The notes under the pieces are model-generated. The model had not been told where the DNA came from and ran no database searches. It worked only from the letters and a program-made list of their open reading frames with translations. From positions 4,197,001 through 4,261,000 of the forward strand of contig NZ_JAUSXQ010000001.1 of assembly GCF_030816115.1 (NCBI RefSeq): a stretch of DNA of 64,000 nucleotides, in the 5' to 3' direction. The position numbers were made by a program, and so were the translations under genes. This DNA comes from Chryseobacterium sp. W4I1 (GTDB taxonomy: Bacteria; Bacteroidota; Bacteroidia; Flavobacteriales; Weeksellaceae). Every line of letters starts with the position of its first letter. The stretch's first letter is position 1. Shown here one piece after another: positions 27,750 through 36,379 of the stretch.

Positions 27750-27844
27750 TGTTCTTTATTTTTATTAAACCATTAAGGCTCTTTTCGTTTTATATTGATT
27801 TTAACCTTCGATTTGGCTCGGGTTGACATGTCTTTTAATTGATA

Positions 27845-28864
27845 TTAATGATTCAAAATAGTATTGATTTTTAATTTTAAATCTTCCGCAGAAAGCTGTT
27901 CTATTACCTTTTTCAGCTCCGGGTATTCTTTCATCTGCTCCCAGGATGACGCAAACTCTGTGATATTCTGAATTCCTTTTTCAAAACTGGCTAAGAAATG
28001 CTGCTTCCGTTGAATCAGTCCTCTAAAACCATAAGCTCCAAGAACCTGTAAGAATCTCATCATCTGAATGGGCTTTACCGAATTCTTTAGTTGATTTTTA
28101 GTAGTCTCACTATCAAATTGTTCTATGTAATAATTGAGCATTTCATGTTTAAAATCTTCCGGAAAATCAGCTTTAGCCTGGAAAAGAAAAGAGATGACAT
28201 CATACATCAGCGGCCCTTCCATAGCAGACTGATAGTCGATGAACGAAACTTTACTTTCTTTGTTAACCATAATGTTTCTGGCCTGAAAATCACGGATCAT
28301 AATTCCTTTAGGCTCAAGATTTTCAATAAGATTGGCAATCTGTTTAAATTCTTTCAGCAGTGAAGATTTTTGATATTCCAGTTCCAGGACATCCGCTACA
28401 AAATTTTTGAAATAGTACAAATCGTGGATTATAGGAAGCTCATCATACTTTTCGTATTCAAACGTTTTAGAAAAGTCAATTTTCCCTTGGGTTTGGATCT
28501 GAAGCTGAAAAAGTTTTTCTAAGGTCTGTTCTACTAAGCTTTTTACATGAGCAGAAAGTCCTTCTTTGGTAATAATCTCTGAAAGTGTCTGTCCACCAAG
28601 AAATTCCTGTATATACATCTTTCTGTTGTCTGAGACCGCGAAAATAGTGGGAGTATTCAATTTTAAACCTGAAAAAATTTCTGAATAATACAGGAAACTT
28701 TCATTTTCCGGGATATTTTCATTGCTCGTAACAATATATTTTCCGGTGCTGGATGATGCCAGGAAATTTACCCTGGCAGAACCGCTTTGAGCGAGCGTAA
28801 TGAACTCAGACGATGGTTCCCCCAGATAGTTTTCAAAAAATAGTTTTGCGTTTTTGGAAGTCAT
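27845..28864 (-). CDS. AmgK-like sugar kinase (aminoglycoside phosphotransferase fold)
   Basis: A 339-residue kinase of the APH fold. The catalytic loop is IRDFQARNIMV (about residues 190-200), with Asp and Asn kept but the usual preceding His replaced by Ile/Arg context, and the metal site is FIDYQSAMEGPLMYDVISFL, the pattern of AmgK (N-acetylmuramate/N-acetylglucosamine anomeric kinase). It heads a minus-strand run with the RapZ-domain, MurU-like and LOG genes. A -7 box TATATTTG lies 10 bases before the ATG, so its leader should be very short. Predicted role: phosphorylating recovered MurNAc at C1. Confidence 0.78.
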   Translation of the reverse strand: MTSKNAKLFFENYLGEPSSEFITLAQSGSARVNFLASSSTGKYIVTSNENIPENESFLYYSEIFSGLKLNTPTIFAVSDNRKMYIQEFLGGQTLSEIITKEGLSAHVKSLVEQTLEKLFQLQIQTQGKIDFSKTFEYEKYDELPIIHDLYYFKNFVADVLELEYQKSSLLKEFKQIANLIENLEPKGIMIRDFQARNIMVNKESKVSFIDYQSAMEGPLMYDVISFLFQAKADFPEDFKHEMLNYYIEQFDSETTKNQLKNSVKPIQMMRFLQVLGAYGFRGLIQRKQHFLASFEKGIQNITEFASSWEQMKEYPELKKVIEQLSAEDLKLKINTILNH

Positions 28865-28874
28865 AATATGGAAA

Positions 28875-28882
28875 CAAATATA
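28875..28882 (-). promoter_or_regulatory. -7 box (TATATTTG) of the AmgK-like gene
   Basis: TATATTTG on the minus strand, 10 bases before the ATG at 28864. Confidence 0.5.
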
Positions 28883-29064
28883 CTAATTTAATGGGAGTTT
28901 ATGAGTTTGAGGGTTTTGGGTTTGAGTTTTGGGACTCAAGTTGAGTTATCTCAGGCTGAAGAGCTTGGAAGTTGCAGATATTAATTGAGACTTGAGACTG
29001 GTTAATTATTATTTTATCATTTAAAGTCCAATGTCTGATATTTGAAATCAAAACATTTATTAGC

Positions 29065-29092
29065 TTGAATTTCAGTCTATTTTTTATATTTG
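29065..29092 (+). promoter_or_regulatory. xrtF promoter (predicted leaderless)
   Basis: TTG at 29065-29067, a 17-base spacer and TATATTTG at 29085-29092. Only four bases separate the box from the ATG at 29097, so transcription should begin at or next to the start codon. Confidence 0.65.
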
Positions 29093-29096
29093 TACT

Positions 29097-29627
29097 ATGC
29101 TAAAGGATTTTAAACCGGTTTTAAGCATTTTGCTGAGATTTATTGTCATCTATTTGGTGCTGCTTTTTGCGTATCAGTTTTACCTTAATAGTTTTAAGGC
29201 CGACGGACTGGATCCTTTTTCGCAGATAGTTGCCAGGCAGGTTACTTCTATCCAGAATGTGATGGGATTTCCTACACTGCTTTATAATGATGTGAAAAAC
29301 GAGCAGGTTTGGTTTTATGTGAAGAAAAATTATGCAACAAGAATGGTGGAAGGTTGCAATGCTATTTCTGTCATGATCCTGTTCACCTCTTTTGTATTTG
29401 CTTTTTATAAGGGCTCAAAAACATTTATTTTTGTACTTGTGGGCCTTGTATTGCTTTATGTCATGAATATTATAAGGATTGCGGGTCTGAATATTGTAGT
29501 AACGGATCATAAAGAATATGGAAAAATATTCCATGACTTTATTTTTCCGGCGGTTATTTACGGAACGGTGATCATTCTTTGGCTGATATGGATTAAATTC
29601 TTTGCTTTAAAAAATGAAAATTCTTAA
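29097..29627 (+). CDS. xrtF: Exosortase family protein XrtF
   Basis: A 176-residue membrane protein with about four or five hydrophobic segments. The exosortase active-site residues are present: Cys in VEGCNAISVMI (near residue 83), Arg in NIIRIAGLN (near 124), and His in KIFHDFIFPAVIYG (near 143). Exosortases are cysteine transpeptidase-like enzymes that cut and transfer proteins carrying a C-terminal sorting signal. XrtF is the small Flavobacteriia type. Its stop overlaps the start of its associated gene by 14 bases. No protein with an obvious XrtF sorting signal was found in the window. Confidence 0.9.
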   Translation: MLKDFKPVLSILLRFIVIYLVLLFAYQFYLNSFKADGLDPFSQIVARQVTSIQNVMGFPTLLYNDVKNEQVWFYVKKNYATRMVEGCNAISVMILFTSFVFAFYKGSKTFIFVLVGLVLLYVMNIIRIAGLNIVVTDHKEYGKIFHDFIFPAVIYGTVIILWLIWIKFFALKNENS

Positions 29628-30039
29628 CTGGCTTTTAATAATAGCGGGAGTCTGTGGTCTTGTAGGCGTGCGGTTGCTGGAAGATAAAATCTTTTACGAT
29701 CCTTTCCTGGAATATTTTCATGAAGCGAATAAAAATATTACATTCCCGCAGTTTGAATGGGCAAAATTAATTGTAGGACATCTTTTCAGGTTTATCCTTA
29801 ATCTTATTTTTTCCTGTCTGATTATCCAGTGTCTTTTTAAAAACAGGCAATGGACAGTACAGGGAGCATTGCTGATCAGCATTATTTTTATGATTACGTT
29901 CCCTATTTATCTTTACTGCATCTATGACCGGTTTGAAATAGGCTATCTTTTTTCCTTTTATATGAGAAGGTTTGTCATTCAGCCTTTAGCACTGCTTTTA
30001 ATTGTTCCGATGTTTTACTATAGAAAGCAAAGCAGTTAA
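29614..30039 (+). CDS. Exosortase F system-associated protein
   Basis: A 141-residue membrane protein with four hydrophobic segments (about residues 4-20, 52-72, 80-100 and 115-135). It starts inside the end of xrtF (14-base overlap), and the conserved beginning LLIIAGVCGLVGVRLLED with YDPFLEYF fits the family always found beside XrtF. Function unknown; the tight overlap argues for a complex with XrtF. It ends 5 bases before the convergent CDF transporter gene. Confidence 0.85.
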   Translation: MKILNWLLIIAGVCGLVGVRLLEDKIFYDPFLEYFHEANKNITFPQFEWAKLIVGHLFRFILNLIFSCLIIQCLFKNRQWTVQGALLISIIFMITFPIYLYCIYDRFEIGYLFSFYMRRFVIQPLALLLIVPMFYYRKQSS

Positions 30040-30044
30040 GTAAG

Positions 30045-31046
30045 TTAGTCTGCAGTATGCTTATCAACACTTGTCACATTTTCCGGAGTCCATTGAACTC
30101 TTTTTACAAAATCTTTTTCTCGGACAGGACAGTCTTTGATCTGGCATACAGAACATGATACAGGCTTGCAGTCATCCATATGGAAGTTGAATTCTACGCT
30201 TCTGTTGGTGTTTTTAGCCAATAAAATGATCATTTTTTCCATTTCGTTATGAGCTTCCCGAAGGCTGTAATACCAAGGAAGGGTAATGTGAGCATCGATG
30301 TGGAGATTGGCTCCGAACTGCTGGATCTTCATATTGTGAACATCAATCCATTCTATTCTTCTGTTGTCTTCAAGTACTCGGATGATCTGGTTTAATAATT
30401 CAGGATCCTGTTCATCCATAATACCACTTAAAGATTTTCTGACAATCTTATAACCAACAAAGATAATATAAGCTCCAAAAGTCAGAGCTACAGCAGAATC
30501 CAGCCAGTAAATCTTTGTGAAATAAACCACAATTAAGCTAATGACAACACCAAGCGTTGTGATGGTGTCGGACTGTAGATGTTTTCCGGATGCAATAAGA
30601 ACCAGGGAATTTTCTGCCTTCCCTTTTTTAATGGAAATATAACCCAGAAGGTAATTGACAATAGCGGTGGCAGCAATGATCCATATTCCAAGGTCCAGCT
30701 TATTGAGCGTTTTTCCTACGATGAGACTGTTGATGCCTTCATAGATAATCATAATCCCGGCAATGGCTATTAAAGCACCTTCAATACCGGATGTTACAAA
30801 TTCTACTTTTCCGTGGCCGTAAGGGTGGTCATCATCCTTTGGCTTGGCTGCAAGATGAAGAGAGTAGAGTCCCATAAATGCACTGATAACATTCACAACA
30901 CTTTCCATGGCATCAGAAAATACGGCATCGGAATTGGTAAGTTTCCAAGCGATAATTTTTCCAATGAATAAGATGACTCCAAAAACCGCAATAATTTTTT
31001 GGAATCCTATTTTGTCTTTGTGGGTAATGGTCTTTTTATTTTCCAT
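30045..31046 (-). CDS. Cation diffusion facilitator transporter
   Basis: A 333-residue CDF transporter that exports zinc or another divalent cation in exchange for protons. Six membrane segments lie in residues 15-210. Metal-site residues are seen in AVFSDAMESVVN (Asp in segment 2) and DDDHPYGHGKVEF, and a matching Asp in the fifth segment (LDSAVAL). A cytoplasmic domain follows (from about 215), ending in a Cys-rich tail C-x4-C-x2-C-x4-C (residues near 300-313) that may bind metal. It converges on the xrtF unit with 5 bases between ends. Confidence 0.88.
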   Translation of the reverse strand: MENKKTITHKDKIGFQKIIAVFGVILFIGKIIAWKLTNSDAVFSDAMESVVNVISAFMGLYSLHLAAKPKDDDHPYGHGKVEFVTSGIEGALIAIAGIMIIYEGINSLIVGKTLNKLDLGIWIIAATAIVNYLLGYISIKKGKAENSLVLIASGKHLQSDTITTLGVVISLIVVYFTKIYWLDSAVALTFGAYIIFVGYKIVRKSLSGIMDEQDPELLNQIIRVLEDNRRIEWIDVHNMKIQQFGANLHIDAHITLPWYYSLREAHNEMEKMIILLAKNTNRSVEFNFHMDDCKPVSCSVCQIKDCPVREKDFVKRVQWTPENVTSVDKHTAD

Positions 31047-31052
31047 AGTTTG

Positions 31053-31089
31053 ATAAAAAAAAGAATCTCAATTTTGAGACTCTTTTTTA
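31053..31089 (-). terminator. Terminator after asd
   Basis: On the minus strand GAGTCTCA and TGAGATTC pair (one G-T) around a four-base loop, followed by a long T run. Confidence 0.8.
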
Positions 31090-31099
31090 TTTTGTTAGT

Positions 31100-32092
31100 T
31101 TAAACTAAGTTGTGGGCTACTAAGTATTCTGCAATCTGTACAGCGTTTGTTGCTGCTCCTTTTCGCAGATTGTCTGCTACGATCCAGAGGTTGAGCGTTT
31201 TGGGCTGCGAGAGATCCCGTCTTATCCTGCCGACGAAAACTTCGTCTTTTCCTTCGGAGTACAGCGGCATGGGATATTCATTGTTTTTCACGTTATCCAT
31301 TACGACTACACCGGGAGTTTCAGATAAAATTTTTCTTACTTGGTCAAGGTCAAATTCGTTTTCAAATTCAATATTTACGCTTTCTGAGTGACCTCCCTGA
31401 ACAGGAACTCTCACTGCTGTTGCGGTAAGGTTGAAAGTGTCATCACCTAAAATCTTCTTAGGCTCCTTCATTAATTTGATCTCTTCTTTAGTATAATCAT
31501 CATCGCTGAACACGTCACAATGAGGAAGAGCATTTTTAAAGATCTGATAAGGATATACTTTAGCAACGCTATCATCTCCGCTTATTTCGGCATTAAGCTG
31601 ATCAACGGCATTTTTTCCTGTTCCTGTTACAGACTGATACGTAGAAACAATCACTCTTTTCAGATCATATTTCTTATTCAGTGGTCCTAAAACCATTACT
31701 AACTGAATGGTAGAACAGTTTGGATTGGCAATGATCTTATCTTCTTTGGTTAAAACATCTGCATTGATCTCAGGGACAACCAGTTTTTTGGTAGGATCCA
31801 TTCTCCAAGCAGAAGAATTATCAATCACGGTAGTACCAGCTTCTGCAAACAGAGGGGCAAATTCAAGAGAAGTGTCTCCTCCGGCAGAGAAAATAGCGAT
31901 ATCCGGTTTGGCAGCTATAGCGTCTTTCATGCTTACAATCGTAAATTCCTCCTGTTTATACTTCACCTTCTTTCCTACAGATCTTTCAGATGCTACGGGA
32001 ATTAATTCTGTTACAGGGAAGTTTCTCTCCTCCAAAACTTTAAGCATGACTTGTCCAACCATTCCTGTTGAACCTACTACAGCTACTTTCAT
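31100..32092 (-). CDS. asd: Aspartate-semialdehyde dehydrogenase
   Basis: A 330-residue enzyme that reduces aspartyl phosphate to aspartate semialdehyde with NADPH, feeding lysine/diaminopimelate, threonine and methionine synthesis. Motifs: the NADP-binding GSTGMVGQ at 7-14, the ERSVGK segment, the catalytic Cys in ANPNCSTIQL (near 129), and the substrate-binding RVPVQGGHSESV near 230. Length is normal. A -7 box TAGCTTTG lies 32 bases before the ATG. It ends with its own terminator, so it is a single-gene unit. Confidence 0.96.
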   Translation of the reverse strand: MKVAVVGSTGMVGQVMLKVLEERNFPVTELIPVASERSVGKKVKYKQEEFTIVSMKDAIAAKPDIAIFSAGGDTSLEFAPLFAEAGTTVIDNSSAWRMDPTKKLVVPEINADVLTKEDKIIANPNCSTIQLVMVLGPLNKKYDLKRVIVSTYQSVTGTGKNAVDQLNAEISGDDSVAKVYPYQIFKNALPHCDVFSDDDYTKEEIKLMKEPKKILGDDTFNLTATAVRVPVQGGHSESVNIEFENEFDLDQVRKILSETPGVVVMDNVKNNEYPMPLYSEGKDEVFVGRIRRDLSQPKTLNLWIVADNLRKGAATNAVQIAEYLVAHNLV

Positions 32093-32124
32093 TGATTTAA
32101 TTAAAAATTTAAGTTAAACTATTA

Positions 32125-32132
32125 CAAAGCTA
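32125..32132 (-). promoter_or_regulatory. -7 box (TAGCTTTG) of asd
   Basis: TAGCTTTG on the minus strand, 32 bases before the ATG at 32092; no clear -33 element at standard spacing. Confidence 0.4.
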
Positions 32133-32159
32133 TAACATTGACAACTTTGTATTTATATT

Positions 32160-32600
32160 TTATGCCCCAAAGACTCTCATCCAAGGGAATGCGAATGCAA
32201 ATAAACCTGCTGCGATAAGACCCATTATCACAATTCCTAAAGAAATAGTGTCATTAGATTTTACTTTTTTATTGATGATCGTCATCAATACGGCAGCGAC
32301 CAACATAGAAAATGGATGTTCCACAAATGTCTGTCTGCTATAAGGGTCTTTCATTAATGTTCCAGCGTCCAATGCCGCTTTGAAACCCGGAGAAAATATG
32401 AATAATAAACATATTCCTATCAGAAACTGAACATGAAAGAAAATCATGGTGAAGAGGGTTGTCTTCTTTAAAAATTTGTTCACTTTACCACTGAAACCAA
32501 ACATTGTGGCTAAAAGGGCAATAATAAATAATGACACCAAAAGAAGTTCAAGATACCCGAATCCTTTGTGTGCACTAAGAAAAATCTTGTAAAAATCCAT
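32160..32600 (-). CDS. Small cytochrome b-like membrane protein
   Basis: A 146-residue protein with four membrane segments (about residues 14-34, 48-70, 95-112 and 122-142). Conserved His residues occur in LSAHKGFGYLEL, IFFHVQFLIGI and FVEHPFSMLVA. Homologues in flavobacteria are usually called cytochrome B, presumably because of these His residues in membrane helices, but haem binding is not demonstrated. ATG at 32600 was chosen; an ATG six codons earlier would lie next to the -7 box TATATTTG. It follows the TonB receptor gene on the same strand, separated by a terminator. Confidence 0.6.
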   Translation of the reverse strand: MDFYKIFLSAHKGFGYLELLLVSLFIIALLATMFGFSGKVNKFLKKTTLFTMIFFHVQFLIGICLLFIFSPGFKAALDAGTLMKDPYSRQTFVEHPFSMLVAAVLMTIINKKVKSNDTISLGIVIMGLIAAGLFAFAFPWMRVFGA

Positions 32601-32617
32601 ATTCAATTTTTTGTACA

Positions 32618-32625
32618 CAAATATA
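32618..32625 (-). promoter_or_regulatory. -7 box (TATATTTG) of the cytochrome b-like gene
   Basis: TATATTTG on the minus strand, 17 bases before the ATG at 32600 and just after the upstream terminator. Confidence 0.45.
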
Positions 32626-32627
32626 AC

Positions 32628-32653
32628 AAAAATCCCGGCGAAAAGCCGGGATG
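32628..32653 (-). terminator. Terminator after the TonB receptor gene
   Basis: On the minus strand TCCCGGC and GCCGGGA pair around a short loop followed by a T run. Confidence 0.85.
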
Positions 32654-32683
32654 ATATTTATAAAATCTAATATTATGATCTTA

Positions 32684-35296
32684 TTAGAAGTTGAATGACA
32701 ATGTTGCAGCCCATGTTCTTCCGAATCCGAAGAATACTCTGTTAGTTGTATCAATTCCTTTATAGAAGTTATTTGGATTGTTGATATAAGTGCTATACTG
32801 TTGTTGAGCTGTTGCGCCACTTGGTATATCTTTAAAGTCTCCTAATCCTTTAACGAAATTATTTGTTGCACCATCTTGGATGTAAGTAGTGTCAAATAAA
32901 TTGTAAACGTTAGCTCCAACAGTGAAATATTGATTAGCATCTCTCAATCTGATTTTATATGATACACCAAGATCTGTTAGGTTGTAATCCGGTAATTTTA
33001 ATACTCCTCTGTCTTGATTAGCAATATTTGAGAAAGTAGCAATGTCAATAGAAGAATAAAGCTTACCTACAAATCTCCAGCCTGCATAGATGCTTAAGTC
33101 TTTTACCGGCTTAACAGTAGCTCCTAATGATGCTGTCATTTGTGGAATACTATTGCTGCTTGTTCCTCCTACTTTTACTTTATCAAGGTAAAGCGTAGTT
33201 GTGTTTGAATCTCCAGCTACAGTTAGAGGATTGTTGTTTCCGTCAAATGTTGAACCTGTTGCGTTTCCTTTATAATAATAGTCTCCCCAAGAGAACATAC
33301 CATTAATTTCTAAGAACTTATTCAGTTTGTAAGTTGCATCAAATTCAACTCCTTGGTGAATTTCTGTAATACCATTCATCTCTGCGTAAGCATCTGTTAC
33401 GTCAGGAACCTGAATATTTCTTCTTAAAGCTCTGTCTTTCCACTGCGTTCTGTAAATGTTAACATTTGCATTGAAGTTTGCAGATCTGAATCCATACCCA
33501 ACTTCAGCAGAGAAAATTTTCTCATTGGTTAACTGAGGGTTAACAACTTGCTGGTTACTTGGATATACTGTGTTCATGAATGGCTGCTTACTATAATAAC
33601 CAATATTTGCAAAAACATTATTATTTTCATTGATATTATAGTTGGCACCTCCCTTAATGTTGTATCCAAAGATGTTTTTGAAACCTGTTTTTCTATTTAC
33701 AGTTTGGTTTCTTTGTACGGTAATACCATCTTGAACGAACTCATCAATTCTTTGGTATCCTTGATTAGAAACTGATCCTTGTAAAAATGCAGATAATTTA
33801 TCTTTGGTATATTCTATTTGACCAAATCCGCTATACCAGATTACTTCACCATCATTACTAAAGCCAACTCTTTCGTTCAAAGGAACTTGGCTTCCTCCAA
33901 AAGGATTCCATGATAATTTTTTATAGTCAGAAGTTTGAGTAACAAGATTTGGAGCGATGTTTTTATTATTAGCATCTTTATATCCTTGTGCACCATATAG
34001 ATCTGAAATAACCTGATAATGGTATCCATAATAGTATCTGTCATCAGTACCTACTGAGAAATTCCAGTTATCATTAATCTTGTGCTGGAAATTGGCTAAT
34101 ATACCATACCAGTTGTGAGAATTAATACTTGCTCTACGTACTAATGTTGATCCAGCATTTGCAGTACTTGCATTTACCGCAGCATTTTCTGCAAAAAGTT
34201 TGTCATAATTGTAAAGTCCCTGAGCATCTCTAAAGTATGGTTGTCCATTAACTAAAGTTGTCAGACCTCTACCGTTAACTCTTCCAAGATCAGCAGTTCC
34301 ACCACCTCTACCATTAGACATGTATGCTACTGTGCTCAACTTAGACTTATCATTGATAGTCCAGTCCCAGTTTAACATGATAACTGGTTTGTTATAATAG
34401 TTTGATCTGTTAGAAAGAGCGACTCTTCTTCCTTCAGCATTGGTGTAATATCCCCAGTCTGAATTATAAGTTCTGTCAGGAGTTCCGTCATTATCTGGAT
34501 TATATCTTACATAATCACTAATAGAAGGAGCGTAAGATCTTTGATCATGCCATTGTGGAGCTCCGGTGATTGTAAATTGGAAATTGTGTTTTTTGTTTAG
34601 TTCCCAACCTAATGCAAAATAGTAAGCGTAAGATTCGTAGTCTGTATTTTGAATATAGGTAGACCCGCTTTGTCTGCTCATTAAGAATGAAGTAGACCAT
34701 CCTTTGTCAGATTTTCCTGTATTGTAAGCGAATGATGTTTTTAAAAAGTCATTGTTACCAACGCCTAATCTTACAATACCTCCCTTTTTCATATCTGCTG
34801 ACTTCGTGATGAAGTTCATTGTTCCTCCAACAGAAGCGATAGCCAGTTTAGAAGATCCAAGCCCTCTTTGTACCTGCATAAAACTTGTTACGTCAGATAA
34901 CCCAGTCCAGTTTGAGAAATAAACAGTACCACCTTCCATGTCATTAACAGGCATACCGTTTACCATTACTGCAATGTTTCTTGATTCAAACCCACGCATA
35001 ACAATCTGAGAGTCTCCAAAACCACCGCCGCCTTTTGTCGCATATACAGATGGTGTTGTGTTTAAAAGTTCAACAAGTTCCTGGTTTCCTTGTCTTTCAA
35101 GAATTTGTGCTGCTTTTACTGTAGAAACTGCTACTGGTGTTTTTCTATCTTTAGCGATATCCGTAACACCTCTTAAAATTACCTCATCAATATCTTTCGA
35201 CTTCGTTACAGTGTCTTGAACTTGCTGAGCGTAATAAACACTAGCTGTAGATAATGTAATAGCTACAGTAAGTATCGATTTGTTGATTAATTTCAT
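32684..35296 (-). CDS. TonB-dependent receptor
   Basis: An 870-residue outer-membrane receptor. Signal peptide 1-23 (ending YYAQ), a short TonB-box-like region (SKDIDEVILRG), then the plug (about 45-165: RKTPVAVSTV, then LVELLNTTPSVYATKGGGGFG, IVMRGFESRNIAVMVNGMPVND), and a beta-barrel ending in ...RTWAATLSFNF with terminal Phe. Unlike the receptor at 19.9 kb there is no carboxypeptidase-like N-terminal domain and no partner lipoprotein. The plug resembles siderophore/Fe-citrate-type receptors, but the substrate is unknown. It forms a single-gene unit with its own terminator. Confidence 0.9.
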   Translation of the reverse strand: MKLINKSILTVAITLSTASVYYAQQVQDTVTKSKDIDEVILRGVTDIAKDRKTPVAVSTVKAAQILERQGNQELVELLNTTPSVYATKGGGGFGDSQIVMRGFESRNIAVMVNGMPVNDMEGGTVYFSNWTGLSDVTSFMQVQRGLGSSKLAIASVGGTMNFITKSADMKKGGIVRLGVGNNDFLKTSFAYNTGKSDKGWSTSFLMSRQSGSTYIQNTDYESYAYYFALGWELNKKHNFQFTITGAPQWHDQRSYAPSISDYVRYNPDNDGTPDRTYNSDWGYYTNAEGRRVALSNRSNYYNKPVIMLNWDWTINDKSKLSTVAYMSNGRGGGTADLGRVNGRGLTTLVNGQPYFRDAQGLYNYDKLFAENAAVNASTANAGSTLVRRASINSHNWYGILANFQHKINDNWNFSVGTDDRYYYGYHYQVISDLYGAQGYKDANNKNIAPNLVTQTSDYKKLSWNPFGGSQVPLNERVGFSNDGEVIWYSGFGQIEYTKDKLSAFLQGSVSNQGYQRIDEFVQDGITVQRNQTVNRKTGFKNIFGYNIKGGANYNINENNNVFANIGYYSKQPFMNTVYPSNQQVVNPQLTNEKIFSAEVGYGFRSANFNANVNIYRTQWKDRALRRNIQVPDVTDAYAEMNGITEIHQGVEFDATYKLNKFLEINGMFSWGDYYYKGNATGSTFDGNNNPLTVAGDSNTTTLYLDKVKVGGTSSNSIPQMTASLGATVKPVKDLSIYAGWRFVGKLYSSIDIATFSNIANQDRGVLKLPDYNLTDLGVSYKIRLRDANQYFTVGANVYNLFDTTYIQDGATNNFVKGLGDFKDIPSGATAQQQYSTYINNPNNFYKGIDTTNRVFFGFGRTWAATLSFNF

Positions 35297-35506
35297 AATC
35301 GTTAGTAATAGTTAGATTTAATTTTCTGCAAAATTGGGGAAATAAAATTTAACTAATATTAACTGTATGTTAATTTTTACTTAATCTTAATAAGAATCAA
35401 TTCGTTGATAATCAATGCAATGTATAAAAAATGAATTTTTACATGAAGAAAATCATTATTATTGAGTTTTTAATAAATAGTGGGTGTTTTTATTAAAAAT
35501 ATAACG

Positions 35507-36368
35507 CTATTTCACGGCTTTGAGACTCAAATCAATATTTTCAGCCGAGTGAGTAAGGGCTCCAGCAGAGATATAGGTGACTCCTGTAGATGCAATTTCT
35601 TTTAACATTTCACGGGTAATTCCACCTGAAGCTTCAGATTCGCATGAGCCATTAATCATTTCCACGGCCTGTTTCATCATAGCAACATCCATATTGTCTA
35701 GCATAATCCTGTCCACTTTTGCTTTGATGGCTTCCTGTACTTCTTCAAGGTTTCTTGTTTCTACCTCTATTTTTAATTTTTTCTTATTCTTTTTGATATA
35801 ATCCTTTGCCATTTTTACGGCATTCGTAATGCTTCCGTTGTAATCAATATGATTATCTTTTAGCATGATCATATCATAAAGTCCGTATCTGTGATTGGTT
35901 CCGCCACCTATTGCAACGGCCCATTTCTCACATACTCTGAAATTTGGGGTTGTTTTTTCTGGTATCTAAAAGCTTTGTTTTTGTACCAATCAATCTTGAA
36001 TCCCAATCATAGGTAAGAGTTGCAATTCCGCTCATTCTCTGCATACAATTAAGGACAAGTCTTTCAGTGGAAAGGATGGATCTTGCACTTCCGGTAATGA
36101 TAAAAGCGACATCTCCTACTTTAGCTGCATTTCCGTCTTTGATAAATCTTTCAATTTTTAAATCTTTATCAAAAGTCTTAAAGATAATTTCAGCCAGTTC
36201 AACACCTGCTAAAATACAGTCCTGTTTTACCAGAAGTTTAGCGCTCTGCTTCAGATCTTTCGGAATTGTGGAAAGCGTAGAATGATCTCCGTCCTGAATA
36301 TCTTCTTCTAAGGCGTTTTTGATAAAAGTTTTTAATACTTTATCTGTAGCGTAGCTTGGTCTTTTCAT
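35507..36368 (-). pseudogene. nadC: Nicotinate-nucleotide pyrophosphorylase (frameshifted as read)
   Basis: Corrected by one base, a 286-residue NadC (quinolinate phosphoribosyltransferase), the third step of de novo NAD synthesis. Motifs: EEDIQDGDHST near 18-28, RLVLNCMQRMSGIAT near 106-120, LLDTRKTTP near 132-140, and downstream KIEVETRNLEE and ASGGITREML. As read it stops after TRKNNPKFQSM; cutting the T run at 35953-35958 from six to five restores TRKTTPNFRVCEKWAVAIGGG and joins the downstream half. Length is 3n+1. It starts 11 bases after nadB and must be cotranscribed. A homopolymer error is the likely cause. Confidence 0.9.
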
Positions 36369-36379
36369 TATAAATGCTT

